This document shows positions 1 to 5,308 of a DNA stretch of 5,393 bases, piece after piece. The position numbers were made by a program, and so were the translations under genes. The first letter of the stretch is position 1. Every line of letters starts with the position of its first letter. Source of the DNA: Candidatus Omnitrophota bacterium (lineage in GTDB: Bacteria; Omnitrophota; Gorgyraeia; Aquiviventales; Aquiviventaceae); assembly GCA_016206725.1 (NCBI GenBank), contig JACQRA010000126.1, positions 1 to 5,393 on the forward strand. The letters run 5' to 3'. Below the pieces are notes generated by a model. It saw only the letters and a list, made by a program, of their open reading frames with translations. It was not told where the DNA came from and made no database searches.

Positions 1-41
1 GCATAGAGCTGTGTGATCTGATGGAGTTCTTCGGTCGTCAT
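1..41 (-). CDS. 5' end of a divergent gene of unknown function (partial)
   Basis: On the minus strand an ATG at 41-39 opens a frame that runs off the left edge. The visible residues are MTTEELHQITQLYA, which start like a short amphipathic helix. A perfect TATAAT lies just upstream at 58-53 (minus strand), and a weak purine stretch (AAGAAG) lies between it and the ATG. Only 13 full codons are visible, so no family can be named. Its orientation makes the 200 bases to the right a shared divergent control region. It could be a chance short frame. The promoter-like element and the plausible N-terminus are the only support. Confidence 0.4.
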   Translation of the reverse strand, partial: MTTEELHQITQLY

Positions 42-47
42 CTTGGC

Positions 48-77
48 TTCTTATTATAACGCATCGTATGGTATACT
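48..77 (+). promoter_or_regulatory. Candidate extended -10 promoter for the pilus operon
   Basis: TGGTATACT at 69-77 is an extended -10 (TG, one base, then TATACT, five of six matches to TATAAT). A weak -35 (TTCTTA, 48-53) lies 18 bases upstream, which is tolerable because extended -10 promoters depend less on a -35. Transcription would start near 84, about 20 bases before the riboswitch aptamer, giving a leader of roughly 160 bases. It overlaps the minus-strand TATAAT, so the two promoters could compete. Confidence 0.45.
53..58 (-). promoter_or_regulatory. Possible -10 element of the divergent gene
   Basis: Read on the minus strand, these bases are a perfect TATAAT, 11 bases upstream of the ATG at 41. 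No good -35 hexamer lies 16-18 bases further upstream (the best is about GGAAGT at 80-75). With this -10 the transcript would begin close to base 46, leaving almost no leader, so translation would be nearly leaderless or the real promoter lies elsewhere. Confidence 0.35.
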
Positions 78-102
78 TCCGCTGATCCTTGAAAAGATAG
101 TG

Positions 103-244
103 CATCGATCAAGGCAAACGATCTGAAAGGATCGGGCGCAAAGCCACAAGCCCTCACGGGCAGTGAACAGTTAACAGTGTACAGTGAACTGTAAACTGTC
201 CACTGTAAACTCTGTCCGAAGGACAGTCGGGTTGCCAAACGATG
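103..244 (+). promoter_or_regulatory. Class I c-di-GMP riboswitch (GEMM-I) with enlarged P3
   Basis: This is an RNA aptamer that senses cyclic di-GMP. Seen directly: AAGGCAAAC at 111-119; a six-pair stem 119-124/129-134 capped by a GAAA tetraloop (125-128); GCGCAAAGCC at 136-145, whose GCC can pair with GGC at 113-115; and GGGTTGCC at 229-236. These are the hallmark conserved blocks of GEMM-I, in order. P3 can be drawn as CGGGCAG (157-163) with CTGTCCG (212-218), followed by a receptor-like internal loop TCA/AA and a CC/GG pair (152-153/221-222), which would dock the tetraloop. A closing helix CATCG/CGATG (103-107/240-244) includes the start codon at 242. By my alignment to the Vibrio Vc2 aptamer, recalled from memory, the ligand-contacting G, A and C fall at 114, 141 and 235. 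G rather than A at 114 favours c-di-GMP over cGAMP. The insert at 164-211 is unusual. No terminator follows, so control is probably translational or through RNA stability. Confidence 0.85.
160..206. repeat. Palindromic heptanucleotide repeat inside riboswitch P3
   Basis: The motif ACAGT recurs every seven bases (167, 174, 181, with a partial copy at 160). Its reverse complement ACTGT then recurs every seven bases (188, 195, 202). The array is an imperfect palindrome centred on 183, with 160-178 pairing with 188-206 around a nine-base loop. In RNA it would extend the distal arm of riboswitch helix P3. Heptamer repeats of this style occur between genes in several environmental bacteria (general knowledge, not checked). 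It could also be an operator, since ribbon-helix-helix proteins bind short repeated sites and one may be encoded just downstream. Confidence 0.8.
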
Positions 245-526
245 GCTAATTCTCACAAATCCGTCACGCCTGAGAACCATCTACGCGCTCACCGCGTGGT
301 GGCCTCCCTCAATCGCGAGCAAGTCGATTTCCTGGATAAGCTCGGCAAAGACGCCCTCTTTTCCTCCGGCGTCAAATTATCACGCACGCAAATCCTTGCC
401 GCGATGGTCAATGCCCTTCGGTCCGTTCAACTGACCGGGGAAGGCATTAAGACCACGGAGCAATTTGAGCAACGCATTCTCGCCATGGTTCATCAACACC
501 ACCGAGGAGGGAACCCCCATGTCTAA
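242..526 (+). CDS. Small ribbon-helix-helix-like protein, possible DNA-binding regulator
   Basis: A 94-aa protein and the first gene after the riboswitch. Residues 18-61 have the outline of a ribbon-helix-helix (CopG/Arc-like) domain: a short strand (RVVASL, 18-23), a helix starting NREQVDFLDKLGKDA (24-38), a turn, then a second helix opening with LSRTQILAAMVNAL (46-59), where the 'SRTQI' start is typical of the second RHH helix. The C-terminal 30 residues are charged and His-rich, with no clear fold. I do not recognise a named family. The start ATG lies in the riboswitch closing helix. The only Shine-Dalgarno-like bases (AAGGA, 219-223) are 18 bases away and within P3, so initiation is unusual. 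It overlaps the next gene by 8 bases (ATGTCTAA), which suggests coupled translation. It could regulate the operon by binding DNA, or be a small pilus accessory factor. The function is inferred only from the outline. Confidence 0.7.
   Translation: MANSHKSVTPENHLRAHRVVASLNREQVDFLDKLGKDALFSSGVKLSRTQILAAMVNALRSVQLTGEGIKTTEQFEQRILAMVHQHHRGGNPHV
505..510 (+). promoter_or_regulatory. Strong ribosome binding site that sets the start of the GGDEF gene
   Basis: AGGAGG lies eight bases upstream of the ATG at 519, within the last codons of the preceding gene. It favours 519 over the upstream in-frame TTG at 465, which has no comparable site and would add 18 residues not needed by any domain. It is the best Shine-Dalgarno sequence seen in this operon. 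Confidence 0.85.
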
Positions 527-1970
527 CGTGGCCTCGCATTTCTTTCACGGGTTGAGGTTAGCGCCCCGCGGCGTGAGGGTGAAGCTGACGCTGTCCTTCA
601 CCCTGATGTCCGTGATTCCCATCATCATGCTGATCTTGATGGCGGGATGGTTCGGGCTGCCGACGGTCCGGGAGTTCTACCAGTTGGATCGGTGGTTCCC
701 GATCCTCGAAAGTCCCACGGCGGTCACGTGGTGGCTCCTCGGCCTGATTACCTTGACGATCCTCATCGCGTTTCTGGGCAGCGTCTACCTGACGGTCAAG
801 CTGATCGCGCCGGTGGTGCGGCTCAGCCAGGAAGCGAAGGAGATCGCCGTCAAGGGGGAGTTTGACCGCCGCGTGAGCGTGATGGAAGACGATGATGAGT
901 TGGGCGATCTCAGCGAGGCCCTGAATCAGTTAACGGCCAAGATCCGCACCAACATGGCCGAGCTCAACAAGATGGGCGAGAAGACGAATGAGATCAATCT
1001 GGAAATCAACAAGCGCGTCGTCATGCTCTCCGGCCTCTTGCAGATCGGGGAATTGCTCGGCAGCGGGACTGAGCTGGACGTCGTCCTCGAGCTCATTGTC
1101 GAGAAGCTGGCCACCCAAGATGACCAGGGCTTCAGCCTGCTCTTGCTGCAACCCGTGGAAGATCTGTCGTTCACCTTGAAGCGGACCTCCCAGCTCGATG
1201 TGAATCTTCTCCATGACCTTCCTGTTGAGGTTGGCCCGATCGCTATTGACTGTGACCATCCGCCCTCTCAGGAGCTCCGAGCGCTGTGGGAGCAGTTGGG
1301 CAAGCCCAACCTGATCCTGCAGCCCGTGACGATGCGCGCCCACCGGGCCGGCGTGTTGGGAATGGGGAACCGTCGAGGGTCGTATCTCTGGATGCCGGAA
1401 TGGCTGGACTTAGTGAAGGTGTTTGCCAAGCAGACGTCCATTGCGATTGAAAATGAAGTCTTGCTGCGCAAGGCGAAGACGCTGGCCATTCGCGATGAGC
1501 TGACCGGTGTCTATAACGAACGCTACATCAAACGTCGTCTTGAGGAAGAGATCAAACGGGCCATCATGTACCAGCGGCCGTGCGGGTTGTTGATGTTTCG
1601 GACCAAAGGGCTGAGCGCGTATCGTCAACAGCTCGGGGAACCGGAGGCGGAGCGTTTCCTCAAGAAAGTAGCCCGGTTTATCCAGGAGTCGGTGACCGAG
1701 ATTGACCGGGTGGGCCGCTTCGCCGGCAATGAGATCGTCGTCGTCTTGCCGGAGCGCAATAAACGGCAGGCGATGGAGATCTCCGAAGAGCTGGGACGTC
1801 GGATGGTGACGACGTTTGAAGAATTCATGAATGGGACCACGCCCCTCACGCTCGAAGTGGGGATCGCGGAGAATCCGCTCGATGGGATCACCGGCGAGGA
1901 CTTGATCGAAAAAGCGTCGGCGTCGCTGCATTCCATCGGGGTCGTCGCGCCAAGCGGGGGGGCAGCGTAA
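519..1970 (+). CDS. Membrane HAMP/GAF-like protein with degenerate GGDEF domain
   Basis: A 483-aa inner-membrane signalling protein. Two hydrophobic segments (about 21-43 and 69-94) flank a short periplasmic loop. A HAMP linker follows (about 95-147; note IAPVVRLSQEAKEIA and the later DDELGDLSEALNQL), then a coiled coil and a GAF-like sensor region (about 168-315). The GGDEF domain spans about 322-474. Its opening DELTGVYN (326-333) is normal, but the signature GGDEF is replaced by AGNEI (402-406). The metal-binding DxD and the FK and ND positions that normally follow the first strand are replaced (R361, T362, K363; L365, S366; R369, Q370). The inhibitory-site RxxD reads TEID (393-396), so its arginine is missing. 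From family knowledge, such a domain should not make c-di-GMP and may instead bind GTP or a partner. It overlaps the upstream gene by 8 bases and sits one base before pilT. A likely role is sensory input or scaffolding at the pilus base (inference). The domain call is firm except for the GAF part. Confidence 0.88.
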   Translation: MSNVASHFFHGLRLAPRGVRVKLTLSFTLMSVIPIIMLILMAGWFGLPTVREFYQLDRWFPILESPTAVTWWLLGLITLTILIAFLGSVYLTVKLIAPVVRLSQEAKEIAVKGEFDRRVSVMEDDDELGDLSEALNQLTAKIRTNMAELNKMGEKTNEINLEINKRVVMLSGLLQIGELLGSGTELDVVLELIVEKLATQDDQGFSLLLLQPVEDLSFTLKRTSQLDVNLLHDLPVEVGPIAIDCDHPPSQELRALWEQLGKPNLILQPVTMRAHRAGVLGMGNRRGSYLWMPEWLDLVKVFAKQTSIAIENEVLLRKAKTLAIRDELTGVYNERYIKRRLEEEIKRAIMYQRPCGLLMFRTKGLSAYRQQLGEPEAERFLKKVARFIQESVTEIDRVGRFAGNEIVVVLPERNKRQAMEISEELGRRMVTTFEEFMNGTTPLTLEVGIAENPLDGITGEDLIEKASASLHSIGVVAPSGGAA

Positions 1971-1971
1971 G

Positions 1972-3048
1972 ATGACGATCACGGCGAAACCTACCATGGA
2001 CCAGTTGCTGCGATTGGTGGTCGAGCGGGGAGCGACCGACCTTCACTTGACCGTCAACCTCCCGCCGTATCTTCGGATCGACGACGCGTTGGTGGCCACC
2101 GATCACGGGGTCTTGAACGGCGAGGAGGTTCGAGCGCTGACCTATAGCTTGCTCTCCCCGGAGAAGATCGAACGATTTGAGCAGGTGAAGGAGTTGGACT
2201 TTTCATTTTCGATTGAAGGGTTGGCCCGCTTCCGCGGGAACTGTTTCGTGCAGCAAGGCTATGTGGGCCTCGCCATTCGGATGCTGCCGCTTCGGATCAT
2301 GAATTTCGCGGAACTGGGCTTGCCGGCTCCCCTGATGACCTCGCTCTGTGAAAAACCTAAGGGGCTGGTTCTCATCACCGGAGCCACCGGCTCAGGGAAG
2401 ACGACGACGTTGGCCGCGATGGTCGATCACATCAACACCACCAAACAGTGTCACATCATTACGGTGGAGGATCCCATTGAATACATCCACGCGTCGAAGA
2501 AAGCGATCATTGACCAACGGGAGGTTGGCGCGGACACCCAATCGTTCGTCCGGGCCCTGAAGTATGTCTTGCGGCAAGACCCGGATGTGATTCTCATCGG
2601 GGAGATGCGCGATCTTGAAACCATCGGAACCGCCCTGGTGGTGGCGGAAACCGGTCACCTGGTGCTTGCGACGGTCCATACCTCCGATGCGGTGCAGACG
2701 GCCAATCGGATCATCGACGTCTTTCCGGCGCATCAACAGAATCAGGTTCGGGTGCAGCTTTCGATGGAGCTCTTGGGGATCATTTCCCAGCAGCTCATCC
2801 CGAAGGCGGGCGGGAAGGGTCGTGCGCTGGCGACGGAGGTGCTCATCGCCAATCATGCGGTGCGCTCCTTGATCCGCGAGTCGAAAGTCCATCAACTCTA
2901 CTCCGTCATCCAAACCGGTCAAAAGGAAGGCATGAAGACCATGAACCAGGCGCTCTATGAACTCTATGTCAACCGCGTCATCACCATGGAGGAAGCGGTC
3001 GGCCGTTCCAGCGATCCGGATGATCTCATGCGGCTGATGCAGCATTGA
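1972..3048 (+). CDS. pilT: Type IV pilus retraction ATPase PilT
   Basis: A 358-aa cytoplasmic hexameric AAA+-like ATPase of the secretion-ATPase superfamily that powers pilus depolymerisation and twitching. The length is typical of PilT. An N-terminal PAS-like domain (about 8-110, with ATDLHLTVNLPP and ELDFSFSIEGLARFRGN) precedes the motor domain. The Walker A motif GATGSGKT is at 137-144, the Asp box VEDPIEY at 165-171, Walker B VILIGEMRD at 206-214 and the His box TVHTSDA at 234-240. The C-terminal motif AVRSLIRE (296-303) corresponds to the AIRNLIRE motif required for retraction by PilT proteins, which supports PilT over an extension ATPase. The gene begins one base after the GGDEF gene's stop. 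A run of seven G at 1956-1962 is the only Shine-Dalgarno-like sequence, so coupling is likely. All catalytic motifs are intact. PilU-type paralogues are the main alternative. Confidence 0.95.
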   Translation: MTITAKPTMDQLLRLVVERGATDLHLTVNLPPYLRIDDALVATDHGVLNGEEVRALTYSLLSPEKIERFEQVKELDFSFSIEGLARFRGNCFVQQGYVGLAIRMLPLRIMNFAELGLPAPLMTSLCEKPKGLVLITGATGSGKTTTLAAMVDHINTTKQCHIITVEDPIEYIHASKKAIIDQREVGADTQSFVRALKYVLRQDPDVILIGEMRDLETIGTALVVAETGHLVLATVHTSDAVQTANRIIDVFPAHQQNQVRVQLSMELLGIISQQLIPKAGGKGRALATEVLIANHAVRSLIRESKVHQLYSVIQTGQKEGMKTMNQALYELYVNRVITMEEAVGRSSDPDDLMRLMQH

Positions 3049-3054
3049 CCTAGG

Positions 3055-3076
3055 TGGTGAGCAGAGTCGAGCCATG
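3055..3076 (+). repeat. Probable partial copy of the palindromic repeat seen at 5246-5308
   Basis: This stretch contains TGGTGAGC, then GAGTCGAGCCATG at 3064-3076. The same two blocks occur at 5278-5285 and 5295-5307 (GAGTCGAACCATG, one mismatch in 13), with nine rather than one intervening base. Each block ends in the start codon of an MshEN-containing protein. This looks like a right half of the same repeat family, lacking the left inverted arm. Chance similarity around start codons cannot be excluded. Confidence 0.4.
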
Positions 3077-3532
3077 GCGAGACGAGTCGTGACCAAAAAA
3101 CTGGGAGAAGTGCTGCTTGAGCGAGGGGTGATTACGCCCCAGCAGCTCGAAGAGGCCCTCGCCTACCAACGCACGCACGGCGGGTTGTTGGGGCAGGTCT
3201 TGACACAACTCGGGTTTGCCACCGAGGAAGAAATCGCCTTGGCGCTCACCGCGCAGTACGGATTTCCGTACCTGCCGCTCGAAAACTACGAGCTCGATGA
3301 CGGCATGGTGCGCTTGATTCCTGAGCGTGTGGCGCGGCAGTACTGCGTGATTCCCATCGACCGGGTCGGGAACTCCTTGACGGTGAGCATGGCGGACCCG
3401 TCGAACATCCAAGCGATTGAGGACATTGAAATGCTCACGAGCTGCGTGATCCAAGCCTTCATCAGCACTCCCTCGGATATCCTCAAGGCGTTGGAGCGTT
3501 CCTACAAACACCACACCAATGACAAGCCTTAA
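3074..3532 (+). CDS. Stand-alone MshEN (T2SSE N-terminal) domain protein, predicted c-di-GMP binder
   Basis: A 152-aa soluble protein made only of the domain normally fused to the N-terminus of PilB/GspE/MshE ATPases. MshEN domains bind c-di-GMP through two 24-residue motifs of the pattern RLG-LL-G-LL-L-L-Q. Motif I is at 9-32 (begins KLGEVLLERGVIT, ends ALAYQ) with K9, G11, G18 and Q32 in place. Motif II is at 38-61 (begins LLGQVLTQLGFAT, ends LTAQ) with both glycines and the terminal Q. The rest (about 62-142), including IPERVARQYCVIPI and LTVSMADPSNIQAIEDIE, matches the second half of the domain and is clearly paralogous to PilB residues 62-142. There is no ATPase domain and no Walker motif, and the frame ends naturally, so it is not a truncated PilB. 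Its 25-base gap after pilT has only a weak ribosome site. It overlaps pilB by 14 bases. It probably acts in trans on the pilus motors (inference). Confidence 0.88.
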   Translation: MARRVVTKKLGEVLLERGVITPQQLEEALAYQRTHGGLLGQVLTQLGFATEEEIALALTAQYGFPYLPLENYELDDGMVRLIPERVARQYCVIPIDRVGNSLTVSMADPSNIQAIEDIEMLTSCVIQAFISTPSDILKALERSYKHHTNDKP

Positions 3533-5246
3533 GGAACGGCTCGCTCAATTGCTGGTCTCCAAGCGCCTGGTGACGCCCGAGCAGCTCCAGGAGGCGCTGG
3601 GACTCCAACAGCAACAGGGCGGCAGCCTCCAACAACTCTTGGTTCAGAGAGGATTTATCAAGGAACCCGAGCTGCTGTCTCTCATTGGCCAAGAGCTCAA
3701 CGTTCCGCTCATCAGCTTGACCCGTTTCAAGGTTGATGAGCAACTCAAGATCCTCATCCCGCGTTCGATCGCCAAGCAATACGATGTGGTGCCGGTCTCC
3801 TGTATCGGCAAGACGCTGACCGTCGCCATGGCCGATCCCTTGAATATCTTTGCGATCGAGACGATTGCGACGATGACGGGCTATGCCATCAATCCCATGC
3901 TGGCCACGCTCAAAGACATCCGCGAGGTCATTGATCTGTACTATGGGACCGGCATGGAAGACACGATCAACGAGATGTTGTTGACTTCACCCTCGTCGGG
4001 AGGAGTGTCCTCGGCCCCCTCGGCGGAGGCGGACTTCGAAGGGGATGAAGCCCTCTCCTTCAGCCAGGCGCAGCCGGTCGTGCGATTGACGGATGCGATA
4101 CTGACACGAGCCGTTCATCTGCGAGCCTCTGACGTGCTGATTGAGCCGATGGAGCGCGCGGTTCGGATCCGGTACCGCATTGACGGCCTCTTGCAGGAAG
4201 TCGCAGGCCCGCCCAAGCCGCTTGAGCACGCCCTCATCTCGCGCATCAAGGTCATGTCGGAGCTGGATATCGCCGAGCATCGCTTGCCGCAAGACGGGCA
4301 CTTCACCTTCTCGGTGGATGATCGAGCGATCGACGTGCGCGTCTCGGTGCTGCCCTCGAGCTTTGGGGAGAAGATCGTCTTGAGGGTGCTGGATCGACAG
4401 CAGATCATGCTCGATCTTTCGACCATGGGGTTCCGCTCGGAGGACCTGGAGACGTTGAAGCGATGCGCCGAGCGCCCGCATGGCATGATCCTTGCCACCG
4501 GTCCGACCGGTTCAGGGAAGACCACCACGCTCTACGCCCTGTTGAAATACATTGACCGGCCTGACAAGAACCTGGTGACCGTTGAAGATCCGGTCGAATA
4601 TCATCTGGAAGGCATCAATCAGGTGGGTGTGAAAGCCGAGATCGAGCTGACGTTCGCCAAGGCCCTGCGGGCGATTCTCCGTCAGGATCCTGACATCATC
4701 TTGGTGGGGGAGATCCGTGATGGCGAGACGGCGGATATGGCGGTCAAGGCGGCGCTGACAGGCCACCTGGTGTTGAGCACCTTGCACACCTACAGCGCGG
4801 TGGGGACGGTGGTGCGGCTTGTCAACATGGGGATCGAGCCGTTTCTCATCAATTCCTGTCTTGCGGCGGTGATCGGACAGCGGCTCGTCCGTCGCATCTG
4901 CCCTCGATGCGTGCAGACCTATCGGCCTCCGAAGGAGCTGGCGAAGCGGCTCGGGTTGGTGGATGAGCGCGGGGAGGTCCTGGAGCTGGCGAAGGGAACT
5001 GGATGTGCGGCGTGCGCGCAATCGGGATATCGCGGCCGGCAAGTCATCGCGGAAATCTTGGTGATGACATCGGAGATCCGAGAGCTGATTGTCCAGCGCT
5101 CGCAGGAGCGCGCGATCGAAGAGGCGGCGAAAGCCGCCGGGATGCGTACCCTTCGGGAGGACGCCCTGGACAAAGTCAAGCAGCGGCTCACAACGTTAGA
5201 TGAAGTGCTTCGGACAACCATCGGCGAATCGGTGGAGGCGGCATGA
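3519..5246 (+). CDS. pilB: Type IV pilus assembly (extension) ATPase PilB
   Basis: A 575-aa cytoplasmic GspE/PilB-family hexameric ATPase that drives pilin polymerisation. The length matches the family. An N-terminal MshEN domain (about 5-142) is followed by a low-complexity Ser/Ala/Glu linker (about 150-180) and the N2 domain with SDVLIEP and VRIRYRIDGLL (204-225). The motor domain follows: Walker A GPTGSGKT at 328-335, Asp box VEDPVEY at 355-361, Walker B IILVGEIRD at 393-401 and His box TLHTYSA at 421-427. A four-cysteine zinc site (C461, C464, C496, C499) marks PilB/GspE rather than PilT. The MshEN motifs are weakened: motif I (7-30) keeps R7 and Q30 but both glycines are replaced (A9, R16). 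Motif II (36-59) has Q38 for Gly and E59 for the terminal Gln. The start overlaps the upstream gene by 14 bases without a good ribosome site. It is supported by its close match to the N-terminus encoded at 5305. GspE is the alternative, but the PilT neighbour favours PilB. Confidence 0.94.
   Translation: MTSLKERLAQLLVSKRLVTPEQLQEALGLQQQQGGSLQQLLVQRGFIKEPELLSLIGQELNVPLISLTRFKVDEQLKILIPRSIAKQYDVVPVSCIGKTLTVAMADPLNIFAIETIATMTGYAINPMLATLKDIREVIDLYYGTGMEDTINEMLLTSPSSGGVSSAPSAEADFEGDEALSFSQAQPVVRLTDAILTRAVHLRASDVLIEPMERAVRIRYRIDGLLQEVAGPPKPLEHALISRIKVMSELDIAEHRLPQDGHFTFSVDDRAIDVRVSVLPSSFGEKIVLRVLDRQQIMLDLSTMGFRSEDLETLKRCAERPHGMILATGPTGSGKTTTLYALLKYIDRPDKNLVTVEDPVEYHLEGINQVGVKAEIELTFAKALRAILRQDPDIILVGEIRDGETADMAVKAALTGHLVLSTLHTYSAVGTVVRLVNMGIEPFLINSCLAAVIGQRLVRRICPRCVQTYRPPKELAKRLGLVDERGEVLELAKGTGCAACAQSGYRGRQVIAEILVMTSEIRELIVQRSQERAIEEAAKAAGMRTLREDALDKVKQRLTTLDEVLRTTIGESVEAA
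5234..5238 (+). promoter_or_regulatory. Ribosome binding site ahead of the 21-codon linking ORF
   Basis: GGAGG inside the last codons of pilB lies four bases before the ATG at 5243. It is one of the better Shine-Dalgarno matches here. It does not serve the gene at 5305, which is 66 bases away, so it supports translation starting at 5243. Confidence 0.45.
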
Positions 5247-5308
5247 TCCTTCGACTCGTTTCACTCGCTCAGGATTATGGTGAGCGACCAACGGGAGTCG
5301 AACCATGA
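5243..5308 (+). CDS. Possible 21-codon linking ORF between pilB and the next gene
   Basis: A short frame starting MILRLVSLAQ and ending GVEP. Its ATG overlaps the pilB stop (ATGA, 5243-5246) and its stop overlaps the next gene's start (ATGA, 5305-5308), so it bridges the two genes exactly. A GGAGG precedes it by four bases. Translation through it would open the hairpin at 5250-5302 that covers the next gene's ribosome site. It lies almost wholly within a palindromic repeat, so the peptide itself may have no function. A chance frame is quite possible. Confidence 0.35.
   Translation: MILRLVSLAQDYGERPTGVEP
5246..5308. repeat. Palindromic repeat element with nested inverted repeats
   Basis: Two perfect inverted repeats share one centre: TTCGACTC/GAGTCGAA (5250-5257/5295-5302) and TCGCTCA/TGAGCGA (5265-5271/5281-5287), around a nine-base loop. 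An extra GTT/AAC pairing (5258-5260/5290-5292) strengthens the stem. The order CCTTCGAC, GCTCAGGAT, GGTGAGC, GTCGAACCATGAG resembles a dispersed palindromic repeat common in environmental bacterial genomes (recalled, not searched). It fills the whole space between pilB and the next gene. In RNA it would sequester GGGAG at 5293-5297. It is not a Rho-independent terminator because no T tract follows. Confidence 0.75.

Noticed and set aside
160..206. CRISPR-like array or phage attachment site
   Set aside because: Units are only seven bases with no spacers, and they switch orientation at the centre, forming a hairpin.
103..244. cGAMP-specific (GEMM-Ib) riboswitch
   Set aside because: By my alignment the ligand-selecting base at 114 is G, whereas natural cGAMP-selective members usually carry A there. 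Only an assay would settle it.
38..280. Minus-strand 80-codon frame covering the leader
   Set aside because: It runs through the riboswitch and heptamer repeats and its translation is repeat-like. The RNA structure explains the sequence better.
465..518. TTG at 465 as the start of the HAMP/GGDEF gene
   Set aside because: It has no ribosome binding site and lies deep in the preceding gene. The ATG at 519 follows AGGAGG at ideal spacing and gives a normal N-terminus before the first membrane segment.
1410..1997. Long minus-strand open frames opposite the GGDEF, pilT and pilB genes
   Set aside because: They mirror well-supported plus-strand genes in GC-rich codons, show no family motifs, and lack ribosome sites. 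They are shadows.
5250..5302. Rho-independent terminator after pilB
   Set aside because: The hairpin is not followed by a T tract and ends three bases before the next start codon, so it fits ribosome-site occlusion better.
5272..5307. tRNA-like 3' end on the minus strand (GGTTCGACTCCCG ... ACCA)
   Set aside because: The T-stem would form only two of five pairs and no anticodon or D arm is present. The resemblance comes from the repeat's GTCGAACC end.
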